Positions 50,853 through 57,824 of a stretch of DNA of 64,000 nucleotides are shown in pieces (positions within the stretch are counted from its first letter, which is position 1; each line of letters begins with the position of its first letter). This stretch comes from an uncultured bacterium (GTDB lineage: Bacteria > Patescibacteriota > Saccharimonadia > Saccharimonadales > Saccharimonadaceae). The position numbers and the translations under genes are program-made. A model generated the notes under the pieces. That model had not been told where the DNA came from. It ran no database searches and saw only the letters and a program-made list of their open reading frames with translations. The DNA is taken from NCBI GenBank assembly GCA_903899655.1, contig CAIUKF010000009.1, positions 1 to 64,000 on the forward strand. Reading direction: 5' to 3'.

Positions 50853-51940
50853 CCAAGTAGGGCGTTCACATAAACGTCATAGGTCTGTTGCGCTGTGTGT
50901 TTCCATGAATATTTTTTGATTTGTTGGTGGCCTTTTTCGATTAAACTAGCGCGTAAGTTGTCGTCGATTAAAACGTCATTAATGGCGCGTGTCATATCAT
51001 CGGTATCTGTTGGATTGAAATAATAGGCGGCGTCGCCATAAACCTCTGGTAGGCAGGTGGCGTTGCTGCTGATGACTGGGGCGCCATAACCCATTGCTTC
51101 GAGGCCTGGTAATCCGAATCCTTCCATTAATGATGGAAAAATATACGCCCGAGCATTGGTATACAACCAGTCACGTTGAGTGTTTGGCAAAAAGCCAGTA
51201 AAATGAATATTCGTATAACCCTTGTCTGTAAAATATTTTTCATTACTCATTAAGCCAGCATTTTTATTACCAACTAGGATTAATCCTAAGTCGGGGTGGG
51301 TGACTAATAATTTTTGATGCGCATCCCCTAAGCGGCGAATATTTTTGTAGTCACTTTGTTGGCCGACGTAAATAATAAATTCCTTGAAAGGATGTTCATA
51401 CGGTGTTAATTTATCGATAAAAACATCGGCTGCTAAATGGGTAACAACTACTTTTTTGTCAGGTATATTAACAAACTTTAATAATTCGGTTTTTGTATAG
51501 CTTGTCGGTGTAATTATGTATTCACTTGATTTAGCGACAACCTTAAAAACATAGCGCCCAATTAGTTGTTTAGCGTGATAAATCAACCAATTTTTGTCGG
51601 TGTTGTATGTCCGCAACAGTGTTAAATCATGAAAAGTTGTGACATGCTTGCCGCGGTAAAACACTGGTTGTTGTGGCATGCAAAAATGCACCAAATCGGG
51701 CGCTAATTTATCTAAAAACCTCTTAAATCCAATCTGTTCGGGTAGGGAATAGTTTTTAAAATCAGCAGTAATAACTTTAAAGTTTGGCGATTTTGGCGTC
51801 CAGTAGTCTTTATCTTTGGTTGGCACAATAATCGAGTATTGGTTGACAGTGTCGATATCTTGCAAATAGGTTAGTAATCGCTCGACGTAAGTACCAGTTG
51901 AACTGTTGATAATTCGGGCATCAATTGCAATGTGACTCAT
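50846..51940 (-). CDS. Glycosyltransferase family 4
   Basis: 364 aa GT-B fold enzyme using a nucleotide sugar in the cytoplasm. N-terminal AIDARIINSSTGTYVERLL and the C-terminal motif FPSLMEGFGLPGLEAMGYGAPVISS, with the E-x7-E pair (EGFGLPGLE) of GT4. The acceptor is probably a lipid-linked envelope glycan, given the neighbouring cluster. TATAAT (minus strand, 51947-51952) ends 6 bases before the ATG. Confidence 0.92.
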   Translation of the reverse strand: MSHIAIDARIINSSTGTYVERLLTYLQDIDTVNQYSIIVPTKDKDYWTPKSPNFKVITADFKNYSLPEQIGFKRFLDKLAPDLVHFCMPQQPVFYRGKHVTTFHDLTLLRTYNTDKNWLIYHAKQLIGRYVFKVVAKSSEYIITPTSYTKTELLKFVNIPDKKVVVTHLAADVFIDKLTPYEHPFKEFIIYVGQQSDYKNIRRLGDAHQKLLVTHPDLGLILVGNKNAGLMSNEKYFTDKGYTNIHFTGFLPNTQRDWLYTNARAYIFPSLMEGFGLPGLEAMGYGAPVISSNATCLPEVYGDAAYYFNPTDTDDMTRAINDVLIDDNLRASLIEKGHQQIKKYSWKHTAQQTYDVYVNALLGK

Positions 51941-51960
51941 CTTGCTATTATAACATCCGA

Positions 51961-51996
51961 GCGGCTATTGGAATTTAGCTATTGGAATACAGCAAG
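51961..51996. repeat. Dispersed GGCTATTGGAATTT repeat, copy 4
   Basis: GGCTATTGGAATTTAGCTAT starts at 51963, directly upstream of the promoter of the glycosyltransferase gene; the second half reads TGGAATACAGC. No inverted partner arm is seen here. Together with copy 3 it brackets the gene. Confidence 0.65.
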
Positions 51997-52060
51997 CGAT
52001 AATAGTACATATTGATGTTTTGATGTAAGTATGTTATTATGTAATTAAGGAGAAATAACT

Positions 52061-52279
52061 ATGCGAACGACAATTACAATCAACGACACGGTGTTTAGAG
52101 CTTTAAAATTGCGAGCCTTTGACTCGGATGAAAGTGTCTCAAAATTAATTGAAGACGCTGTTAAGTATCAAATTTTAGAGGATTTGGAGGATATTGAGGA
52201 CGCAAAAGTTCGAGAGTCTGAACCAAGTTACTCATTTGATGAATTAGTATCTACATTTAAAGCCGAAGGCCTACTGTAG
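52061..52279 (+). CDS. Antitoxin, ribbon-helix-helix type
   Basis: 72 aa. MRTTITINDTVFRALKLRAFDSDESVSKLIEDAV is a typical RHH/CopG DNA-binding N-terminus, followed by an acidic, probably toxin-wrapping C-terminus. Paired 7 bases upstream of a RelE-like toxin. TTGATG-17-TATTAT forms the promoter and AAGGAG the SD. Autorepression by the RHH dimer is expected from the family. Confidence 0.85.
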   Translation: MRTTITINDTVFRALKLRAFDSDESVSKLIEDAVKYQILEDLEDIEDAKVRESEPSYSFDELVSTFKAEGLL

Positions 52280-52286
52280 GGCTATT

Positions 52287-52547
52287 ATGTATAACCTGAA
52301 GTACAAAAAATCGGTTGCAAAAGAATTAAAAAAGTTACCGCATGCGGTTTTAAAAATTATTATACAAAAAATTCAGTTACTAGCCGATAATCCGCAGCCA
52401 ATTGGTTCGGTGAAATTACGTGGATCTGACAATTTATATCGAATTCGACACGCAGACTATCGGATTATTTACAGTATCGATTCTGGTGAACTAACGATAT
52501 TGGTTATTAAAGTAGCTCACCGCAAAGAAGTTTACAGAGATTTTTAG
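52287..52547 (+). CDS. RelE/ParE-family toxin
   Basis: 86 aa. MYNLKYKKSVAKELKKLPHAV, the central GSVKLRGSDNLYRIRHADYRIIYSI and the terminal VAHRKEVYRDF match RelE toxins, which cut mRNA in the ribosomal A site. Arg and Tyr candidates for catalysis are in YRIRHADYRI and HRKEVY. Forms a type II toxin-antitoxin pair with the gene before it. Its 3' end overlaps the convergent GtrA gene by 4 bases. Confidence 0.9.
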   Translation: MYNLKYKKSVAKELKKLPHAVLKIIIQKIQLLADNPQPIGSVKLRGSDNLYRIRHADYRIIYSIDSGELTILVIKVAHRKEVYRDF

Positions 52548-52960
52548 TCTAATTTTTTAAAAACAAAACGTTTATATAACAGATAATTCCAGATTAGCGT
52601 GACGACAGTTGCGGTTATTTTGCCAGCAAATAATACAATGTAATTATTTAAGGGTAGGTTAGACAATGATATTTTAATGCCTTCGATTATTAGCGGTTGA
52701 ATAATCCACAAACCAAATAGGGTAATTGCTAGAAAGTATACGAACTGGGTTTTATTGGTTGCCTCATTCTTAAACGTAAATTTTTTATTTGCATAAAAAC
52801 TAAAAACCAAGGCTAGGGAAGTTGATATAAAATTACTAACAATCGTAGGCAGACCTAGTGCGACTAAGATAAAAAGAATCGAAAAATCAATCGCGGTATT
52901 AGCGCCACCGACAACTGCAAAACGAACTTTTTCAGCGTGTTTTTTTAGTATTTTTCGCAA
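52544..52960 (-). CDS. GtrA-family membrane protein
   Basis: About 138 aa with four TM helices: RFAVVGGANTAIDFSILFILV, a second helix, NKKFTFKNE after it, and WNYLLYKRFVFKK at the end. This is the GtrA/DPM3-like flippase-helper layout. It probably helps move the polyprenyl-phosphate sugar made by the adjacent GT2. I start at TTG 52960, with GAGGAAA just upstream; the frame runs to an ATG at 53038, which would overlap the GT2 gene by more than 100 bases. Confidence 0.85.
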   Translation of the reverse strand: MRKILKKHAEKVRFAVVGGANTAIDFSILFILVALGLPTIVSNFISTSLALVFSFYANKKFTFKNEATNKTQFVYFLAITLFGLWIIQPLIIEGIKISLSNLPLNNYIVLFAGKITATVVTLIWNYLLYKRFVFKKLD

Positions 52961-53891
52961 CGTGACTTTCCTCAATAAAGTATAATGGTCGGTCTTTGGA
53001 TTCTTTAAATATTCGGCCGATATATTCGCCAATAACACCTAGTGATAATAGTTGTACTCCGCCTAGAAACAACACGACCGCCATCATTGATGGATATCCA
53101 GCGACCGCATCGCCGAACATTGCTGATTTTATGATGATGTAGATCAAATAAATAAAGGCGATAACAGATACGATAATGCCTAGGAAAGTTGAAATTCGCA
53201 GTGGGGTGGTTGAAAAAGAAGTAATACCATCGAATGCCAAATTAGTCAACTTGCGGTAGTTTTGCTTAATTTCTCCAGCCAAACGTGGGCTGCGATTGTA
53301 AGTGATTTCTTTCTTTTTATAACCAATCCAACTATACATACCTTTGGTATAACGTTCAGATTCGCGTAATTGTTTTAAGGCTTCAATACAGCGACGATCA
53401 AGCAACCTAAAATCACCAGTGTTTTGTGGAATTTTAATCAGTTGGGTTTTGGTCATCTTGTTTAATAACCAATAATATCCATTAGCGGTAAACATCTTAA
53501 ACCAAGTCTCGCCTTCACGAATATTACGTCGAGCATAAACATCGTCGTAACCTTCTTCCCATAATTTAATCATTCGTGGAATCAACTCGGGCGGGTCTTG
53601 CAGGTCGGCATCGATAATAACCATTGCATCACCAGTGACGTGGTCAAAACCAGCTATCATGGCTGTTTCTTTGCCAAAATTTCTAGATAAACTGATATAG
53701 CCAATTCGGTCATCAGTTTCAGCATATTCTTTAATCATTTTTAAGGTGTCGTCAGTGCTGCCGTCGTCGGCAAATAAAAACTCAAATTCGTACGACTTAA
53801 TATCGTTTGCTAATTTACCAAGGCGGTGATAAAGCGTCTCAAGGACATCTTCTTCGTTGTAGGCTGGGATTAATATACTAATTTTTTTCAT
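52932..53891 (-). CDS. Polyprenyl-phosphate glycosyltransferase, GtrB/DPM1-like (GT2)
   Basis: 319 aa. GT-A domain: ILIPAYNEE, ADDGSTDDT, the catalytic IDADLQDPPE and RNIREGE. Two C-terminal TM helices (about 230-255 and 265-290) follow, with GEYIGRIFKESKDRPLY at the end. It transfers a sugar from a nucleotide donor to undecaprenyl phosphate, in partnership with GtrA. An AGGAG lies 10 bases before the ATG and, with the start codon, lies next to or inside a 15-bp inverted repeat; a leaderless upstream ORF ends 4 bases before the start. Confidence 0.93.
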   Translation of the reverse strand: MKKISILIPAYNEEDVLETLYHRLGKLANDIKSYEFEFLFADDGSTDDTLKMIKEYAETDDRIGYISLSRNFGKETAMIAGFDHVTGDAMVIIDADLQDPPELIPRMIKLWEEGYDDVYARRNIREGETWFKMFTANGYYWLLNKMTKTQLIKIPQNTGDFRLLDRRCIEALKQLRESERYTKGMYSWIGYKKKEITYNRSPRLAGEIKQNYRKLTNLAFDGITSFSTTPLRISTFLGIIVSVIAFIYLIYIIIKSAMFGDAVAGYPSMMAVVLFLGGVQLLSLGVIGEYIGRIFKESKDRPLYFIEESHVAKNTKKTR

Positions 53892-53993
53892 GCCGTTAGA
53901 ACTCCTGTCTCAATCTGTTGTTGCTAATAATCAGCCATTTAAAACGCACAAGTATTTGATGTATATAAATATAGTTTAGAGTTCTAACGGCAT
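53890..53993 (-). promoter_or_regulatory. 15-bp inverted repeat enclosing the start of the GT2 gene
   Basis: Positions 53890-53904 (containing part of the start codon and the GAG of the SD) and 53979-53993 are perfect reverse complements, 74 bases apart. Folding of the mRNA leader would hide the ribosome binding site. Confidence 0.6.
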
Positions 53994-53997
53994 TCAT
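53896..53997 (-). CDS. Leaderless upstream ORF of the GT2 gene
   Basis: A 33-codon frame (starting MNAVRTLNYIYI, ending NNRLRQEF) that stops 4 bases before the GT2 ATG and overlaps the SD region. A TATAAT box (minus strand, 54005-54010) ends 7 bases before its ATG. Translation of it would open the 15-bp hairpin and deliver ribosomes to the GT2 start. The peptide has no known relatives. Function as a coupling ORF is inferred from geometry. Confidence 0.5.
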   Translation of the reverse strand: MNAVRTLNYIYIHQILVRFKWLIISNNRLRQEF

Positions 53998-54020
53998 TAG
54001 TACTATTATAACACTCAGGA

Positions 54021-54092
54021 TGGCTATTGGAATTTGGCTATTGGCTATTGGAATTTAATCGCCATATTCTAATAGCTATATTCCAAAGGCTA
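54021..54092. repeat. Dispersed GGCTATTGGAATTT repeat, copy 5
   Basis: GGCTATTGGAATTTGGCTAT starts at 54022 and is followed by a second GGCTATTGGAATTT. An inverted arm (CCATATTCTAATAGCTATATTCC, broken by mismatches) follows at about 54062-54084. It is the longest copy and lies upstream of the GT2 promoter. Confidence 0.7.
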
Positions 54093-54110
54093 AATCTTTA
54101 CTTTCCAGTA

Positions 54111-54147
54111 AAAAATAGTAGGTAGTAGATGGTAGGTTATTTTATGG
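54111..54147. repeat. CTACTATCTAC-type repeat, inverted copy
   Basis: TAGTAGGTAGTAGATGGTAG on the plus strand is the reverse complement of the type at 54618-54652. The CTTTCCAGTAAA just before it also recurs at about 54649, in the end of the 54645-55652 gene. The two copies therefore bracket the 82-aa gene. Confidence 0.5.
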
Positions 54148-54153
54148 CGCCTA

Positions 54154-54228
54154 TTGATTAATTCATCAATAAATGCTAGTATTTAAGTACAGCGCCTTGA
54201 CTTGGACTCGTTCCCGTCAAGGTTTTTT
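54154..54228 (+). ncRNA. Candidate short RNA: promoter plus terminator without an ORF
   Basis: TTGATT (54154-54159), 17 bases, TAGTAT (54177-54182), then an intrinsic terminator CCTTGAC (54195-54201) and GTCAAGG (54216-54222) with T6. The predicted transcript is only about 40 bases (54189-54228) and holds no ORF. It could be a small RNA or a relic leader. The remainder of 53998-54365 holds repeats and the promoter of the 82-aa gene. Confidence 0.4.
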
Positions 54229-54365
54229 GTTACCCTAGATTATTTGCAAAAATTAAGTTATTATTAAGTTATGAAAACAATTCTAACGTTTCACATTATT
54301 CTTATTTACACAAATTCGTATAAATAAGAATAATTAGGCATAAGAAAGGATGATATAATAAAGTT

Positions 54366-54614
54366 ATGAGTGAAGACCAGTTTACTAAGCTATTTAAATA
54401 CATCGAAAAGCGATTTGACGCTGTTGATGATAAATTTAAAGCAGTCGATAAGCGATTTGACGACTTGACTAATACGATTGATGGTTACGCTGGCAAAATT
54501 GATACATACGCCCAAGAAATGGCGGCTATGGATTACAAAATCAACCGACTTGAACGTTATATTCAGATATTAGCCGATAACGCCGGCATTGACCTCGACA
54601 AAATACGCGCTTAA
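54366..54614 (+). CDS. Small coiled-coil protein, unknown function
   Basis: 82 aa, almost entirely heptad-like: FKYIEKRFDAVDDKFKAVDKRFDDL followed by AAMDYKINRLERYIQIL. Similar short coiled coils occur beside recombination or mobile functions in many genomes, but no specific family is assigned. TATAAT (54354-54359) ends 6 bases before the ATG (leaderless). Bracketed by inverted copies of the CTACTATCTAC repeat. Confidence 0.7.
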   Translation: MSEDQFTKLFKYIEKRFDAVDDKFKAVDKRFDDLTNTIDGYAGKIDTYAQEMAAMDYKINRLERYIQILADNAGIDLDKIRA

Positions 54615-54617
54615 TTT

Positions 54618-54652
54618 GCCACCTACTATCTACTACCTACTAACCTACTTTC
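54618..54652. repeat. CTACTATCTAC-type repeat
   Basis: CACCTACTATCTACTACCTA followed by CTAACCTACTTTCC, between the 82-aa gene and the 3' end of a glycosyltransferase gene, and overlapping its last codons. Inverted relative to 54111-54147. Confidence 0.5.
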
Positions 54653-55652
54653 CAGTAAATAATTTGCGTAATTTACGTAACCCAGTTTGGTCAGGTGGCA
54701 GGTCGCGCCAAAGCATAAATTTGATGTAATCTGTTGTGACGCGTTTGTTTTTTTGAATATCACGTCTTTGATTGACGGCCTTAAATCCCAAAACAATGCT
54801 TTGCCAAGCGCCTTTTGCCGCCATTTTGCCGCTTCCCTTTGCGACGGCATTTGCAAACATTAATAAGTATGCAAAGTAAAAGCGAATACCAACCGACAAT
54901 AATAGTCCGCGAGGGACGTTTTTGATAAATAATAAAGGCAGGTTTTTAAAAGTTTGATAAACAGTAAAACCTGGCATTTTTTTGCTAGTTTCACCTTGTT
55001 TGTGATAGGCAATAGCATCTGGTGTGTAGGCTATTTTCCAGCCCGCCAGTTGAGCGCGAAAACTGATATCGGTATCTTCATAGTAGGCAAAAAAATCTTC
55101 ATCAAACAAGCCAATATCACGTAGTACTTCAGTTTTATATAAACTTGCACCACCACTTGCGCTAAATACCATTTCGGCCGCTGGTGCATTAGATGTTTTA
55201 TCGTTACGATTGCGCGGGAAGGGTAATCCCCAAGTTGAATACCAATCGCCTGTGCTGTCGATTGTTTTACCGTCTTGGTGCAACAATAATCCAGTGCTGA
55301 TACCAATGTTTTTGCGTTTTACGGCGTCAACTAGGTTTTTCAACCAGTCTTTGTCAGCTGTGGCGTCATTATTAAACAAAGCAACATATTCATAATCACC
55401 GTTTAAGGCCCATTCAATACCAGTGTTAACACCACCGGCAAAACCAAAGTTTTTCGGATTGCGAATTAATTCAACGTTTTTAGAGTGACTTAACTGATAC
55501 TTGGATAAAACCTTGTATGAATCATCGGTTGACCCATTATCAACCACGACCAATTGAAAATCCTTATAGGATTGTTTTTGCAACGAGTCTAAACAATCCA
55601 AAGTGTCATTGGCGCCGTTCCAGTTAAGAATAATTATTGCAACTTTATTCAT
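54645..55652 (-). CDS. Glycosyltransferase family 2, rhamnosyltransferase-like
   Basis: 335 aa GT-A enzyme: AIIILNWNG, VVVDNGSTDDS, FNNDA (the DxD position) near 94-98, and FDEDFFAYYEDTDISFRAQLAGW, the ED..D.S.R acceptor-site motif typical of WbbL-like rhamnosyltransferases. No TM helix except a weak hydrophobic stretch near 265-285. It probably adds a deoxysugar to a lipid-linked glycan. Divergent from the ABC exporter genes. Confidence 0.92.
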   Translation of the reverse strand: MNKVAIIILNWNGANDTLDCLDSLQKQSYKDFQLVVVDNGSTDDSYKVLSKYQLSHSKNVELIRNPKNFGFAGGVNTGIEWALNGDYEYVALFNNDATADKDWLKNLVDAVKRKNIGISTGLLLHQDGKTIDSTGDWYSTWGLPFPRNRNDKTSNAPAAEMVFSASGGASLYKTEVLRDIGLFDEDFFAYYEDTDISFRAQLAGWKIAYTPDAIAYHKQGETSKKMPGFTVYQTFKNLPLLFIKNVPRGLLLSVGIRFYFAYLLMFANAVAKGSGKMAAKGAWQSIVLGFKAVNQRRDIQKNKRVTTDYIKFMLWRDLPPDQTGLRKLRKLFTGK

Positions 55653-55767
55653 ATCAATACATCTATCTTATAACAAAAGCCAGTGGGAAGATAATAAATA
55701 CATCTATATATTTTTTATTCCGAGCGGCGCATTGTTATGTCAATCTGATATAATTAGTTACAGACTT

Positions 55768-56580
55768 ATGAAACTATCAAATATATTTAGCCGACGAAAC
55801 CGCATTTTATTGCGTGAACTTGTTATCACAGATTTTAAATTACGCTATCAAGGTTCAGCGTTAGGTTATATATGGTCACTTCTTAAACCACTAATGCTAT
55901 TCGCTATTCTGTATGTAGTATTTGTTATATTTTTGAAAATTGGATCTGACGTTCCACATTACCCAGTCTATCTTTTATTGGGGATTGTTTTATGGGGGTT
56001 CTTTGTTGAAGCTACTAATCAGGGGATGCAAGCGATAGTTTCAAGGGGTGACTTAATTCGAAAAATTAATTTTCCAAAGTATATAATTATTATATCGGGC
56101 ACTATCTCTGCATTAATTAATCTTTTCTTGAACTTTATTGTTATATTTATTTTTATACTCATTAACGGTGTAAGTTTAAGGCCAGAGATGCTCCTTTTCC
56201 CGCTGAATATACTTGAGCTCTATATATTTGTGTTGGCTATCGCCTTCTTTTTAGGTGCGGCTTATGTTAAATATAGGGATGTTGCTTATATATGGGAGGT
56301 TGTCCTACAGGGTGCATTTTATGCGGTTCCGATTATATACCCAATTTCAATGGTTTTAGTACACAGTAAGCTTGCAGCTCAACTATTACTGCTAAATCCT
56401 GTTGCTCAGGTTGTTCAAGACGCTAGATATAATCTAGTGACAGATCAGACAATTACGGCATCAAAGTTGATTGGAAATCCATTTATTTTTGCTATTCCAT
56501 ACATAATAGTGGCGGTCTCTATTATTATCGCAGGGCTGTACTTTAAGAGAAATTCAAAATATTTTGCGGAGAAAGTATGA
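55768..56580 (+). CDS. ABC-2 type polysaccharide export permease (Wzm/RfbA-like)
   Basis: 270 aa with six TM helices. N-terminal FSRRNRILLRELVITDFKLRYQGSALGYIWSLLKPL is the classic start of this permease family. It exports lipid-linked polysaccharide or teichoic-acid-like polymer with the next ATPase. ATG 55768 is used; the frame runs back to 55603, but homologues start here and TATAAT (55749-55754) stands 13 bases upstream. Its stop overlaps the ATPase start (ATGA). Confidence 0.94.
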   Translation: MKLSNIFSRRNRILLRELVITDFKLRYQGSALGYIWSLLKPLMLFAILYVVFVIFLKIGSDVPHYPVYLLLGIVLWGFFVEATNQGMQAIVSRGDLIRKINFPKYIIIISGTISALINLFLNFIVIFIFILINGVSLRPEMLLFPLNILELYIFVLAIAFFLGAAYVKYRDVAYIWEVVLQGAFYAVPIIYPISMVLVHSKLAAQLLLLNPVAQVVQDARYNLVTDQTITASKLIGNPFIFAIPYIIVAVSIIIAGLYFKRNSKYFAEKV

Positions 56581-57761
56581 TGTTGGGGTCTGAAGAAGTA
56601 ATCGTAGTAAAAGATTTATTTAAATCGTTTAAGTTACCTCACGAACAAAGTACTGGTATAAAACAAAATGTAGTGAATTTTCTTCGAAGAAAAAAAGGTT
56701 ACGAGAATCAAGAAGTATTAAGAGATGTTTCATTCTCAATAAACAAAGGTGAATTCTTTGGTATTGTTGGACGTAACGGTAGTGGTAAAAGCACCCTCTT
56801 AAAATTATTGGCCGGTATATATAATCCAAATAAAGGCAGCATTTCAATAAATGGTTCACTTACTCCGTTTATAGAGCTTGGAGTTGGGTTTAATCCAGAA
56901 CTAACCGGGCGAGAAAACGTGTATTTAAATGGTGCCTTGCTTGGATTTAGTAGGACTGAAATGAATGACATGTATGATAGCATTGTTGAGTTTGCTGAGC
57001 TGGAAAGGTTTATGGATCAGAAATTAAGAAATTATTCTTCTGGGATGCAGGTTAGATTAGCGTTTTCTATAGCGATAAAAGCAGAGAGCGACATTTTAAT
57101 TCTCGATGAAGTTTTAGCGGTTGGTGATGCCGAATTTCAACAAAAATGTAGTGATTATTTCGAGAAACAAAAAGCAAAAGGCCAGACTATTGTGCTAGTT
57201 ACCCATGACATGGCTAGCGTTCAGAAGTATTGTACTAGAGCGATAATGATAGAGGACGGTTCTATTATTGCGTCCGGTAATCCAGAAACGGTTGCGTTTG
57301 AATATACTAAAGCTAATCAAATAAAAATCGAAAACAACCTAAGTGCGCAACAAGCGCAGACCCCTCCAGATCTACACGACATTAAAACGTACACCACCGA
57401 TACGACAGGTAAGAGGTTAAGTAGTTTTGATGTTGGTGATAGTGTGTTATTACATATGGAATGGAAAAACGAAGCTATATGCAATGCAGGGGCTGCTTTA
57501 ATTAAGCAGTCAGGCGAGGGTATGTTTGCAACTAACACCTTAATTGAGAACGTTTCTATTACTGGTAAGTCTTGTGATTACAGGCTTTCATTAGATGTTG
57601 CGCCAGGGAAGTATTTTTTCAAGATACGCTTATTTGGTAAGACCGAGAATGATAATGTTACGCTAATCGAGGAAGGTCCCTCTATCTTAATTAGAGCCTC
57701 AAAAAATAATAAAGTTGACGGATTGGTCTCGTTAGACCATAAATGGTTGAAAATAAAATAA
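56577..57761 (+). CDS. ABC polysaccharide exporter ATPase with C-terminal substrate domain (Wzt/RfbB-like)
   Basis: 394 aa. Walker A GRNGSGKST near 65-73, the family-specific FIELGVGFNPELTGRENVYLNG, signature YSSGMQVRLAF and Walker B ILILDEVLAVGD. A linker and a C-terminal beta-sandwich (about 265-390) resemble the Wzt carbohydrate-recognition domain, which in homologues binds the glycan's end group. Works with the permease directly upstream. Confidence 0.95.
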   Translation: MMLGSEEVIVVKDLFKSFKLPHEQSTGIKQNVVNFLRRKKGYENQEVLRDVSFSINKGEFFGIVGRNGSGKSTLLKLLAGIYNPNKGSISINGSLTPFIELGVGFNPELTGRENVYLNGALLGFSRTEMNDMYDSIVEFAELERFMDQKLRNYSSGMQVRLAFSIAIKAESDILILDEVLAVGDAEFQQKCSDYFEKQKAKGQTIVLVTHDMASVQKYCTRAIMIEDGSIIASGNPETVAFEYTKANQIKIENNLSAQQAQTPPDLHDIKTYTTDTTGKRLSSFDVGDSVLLHMEWKNEAICNAGAALIKQSGEGMFATNTLIENVSITGKSCDYRLSLDVAPGKYFFKIRLFGKTENDNVTLIEEGPSILIRASKNNKVDGLVSLDHKWLKIK

Positions 57762-57783
57762 TTTTTTAGCTAAGATGGCACAA

Positions 57784-57814
57784 CTTAGTGATATCCGGAC
57801 TGGATATCACTAAG
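57784..57814. terminator. Perfect 13-bp hairpin between convergent genes
   Basis: CTTAGTGATATCC and GGATATCACTAAG around loop GGACT. It separates the ABC exporter operon from the convergent glycosyltransferase gene. There is no long T-run, so termination strength is uncertain. Confidence 0.65.
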
Positions 57815-57824
57815 ATTAGCCTTA

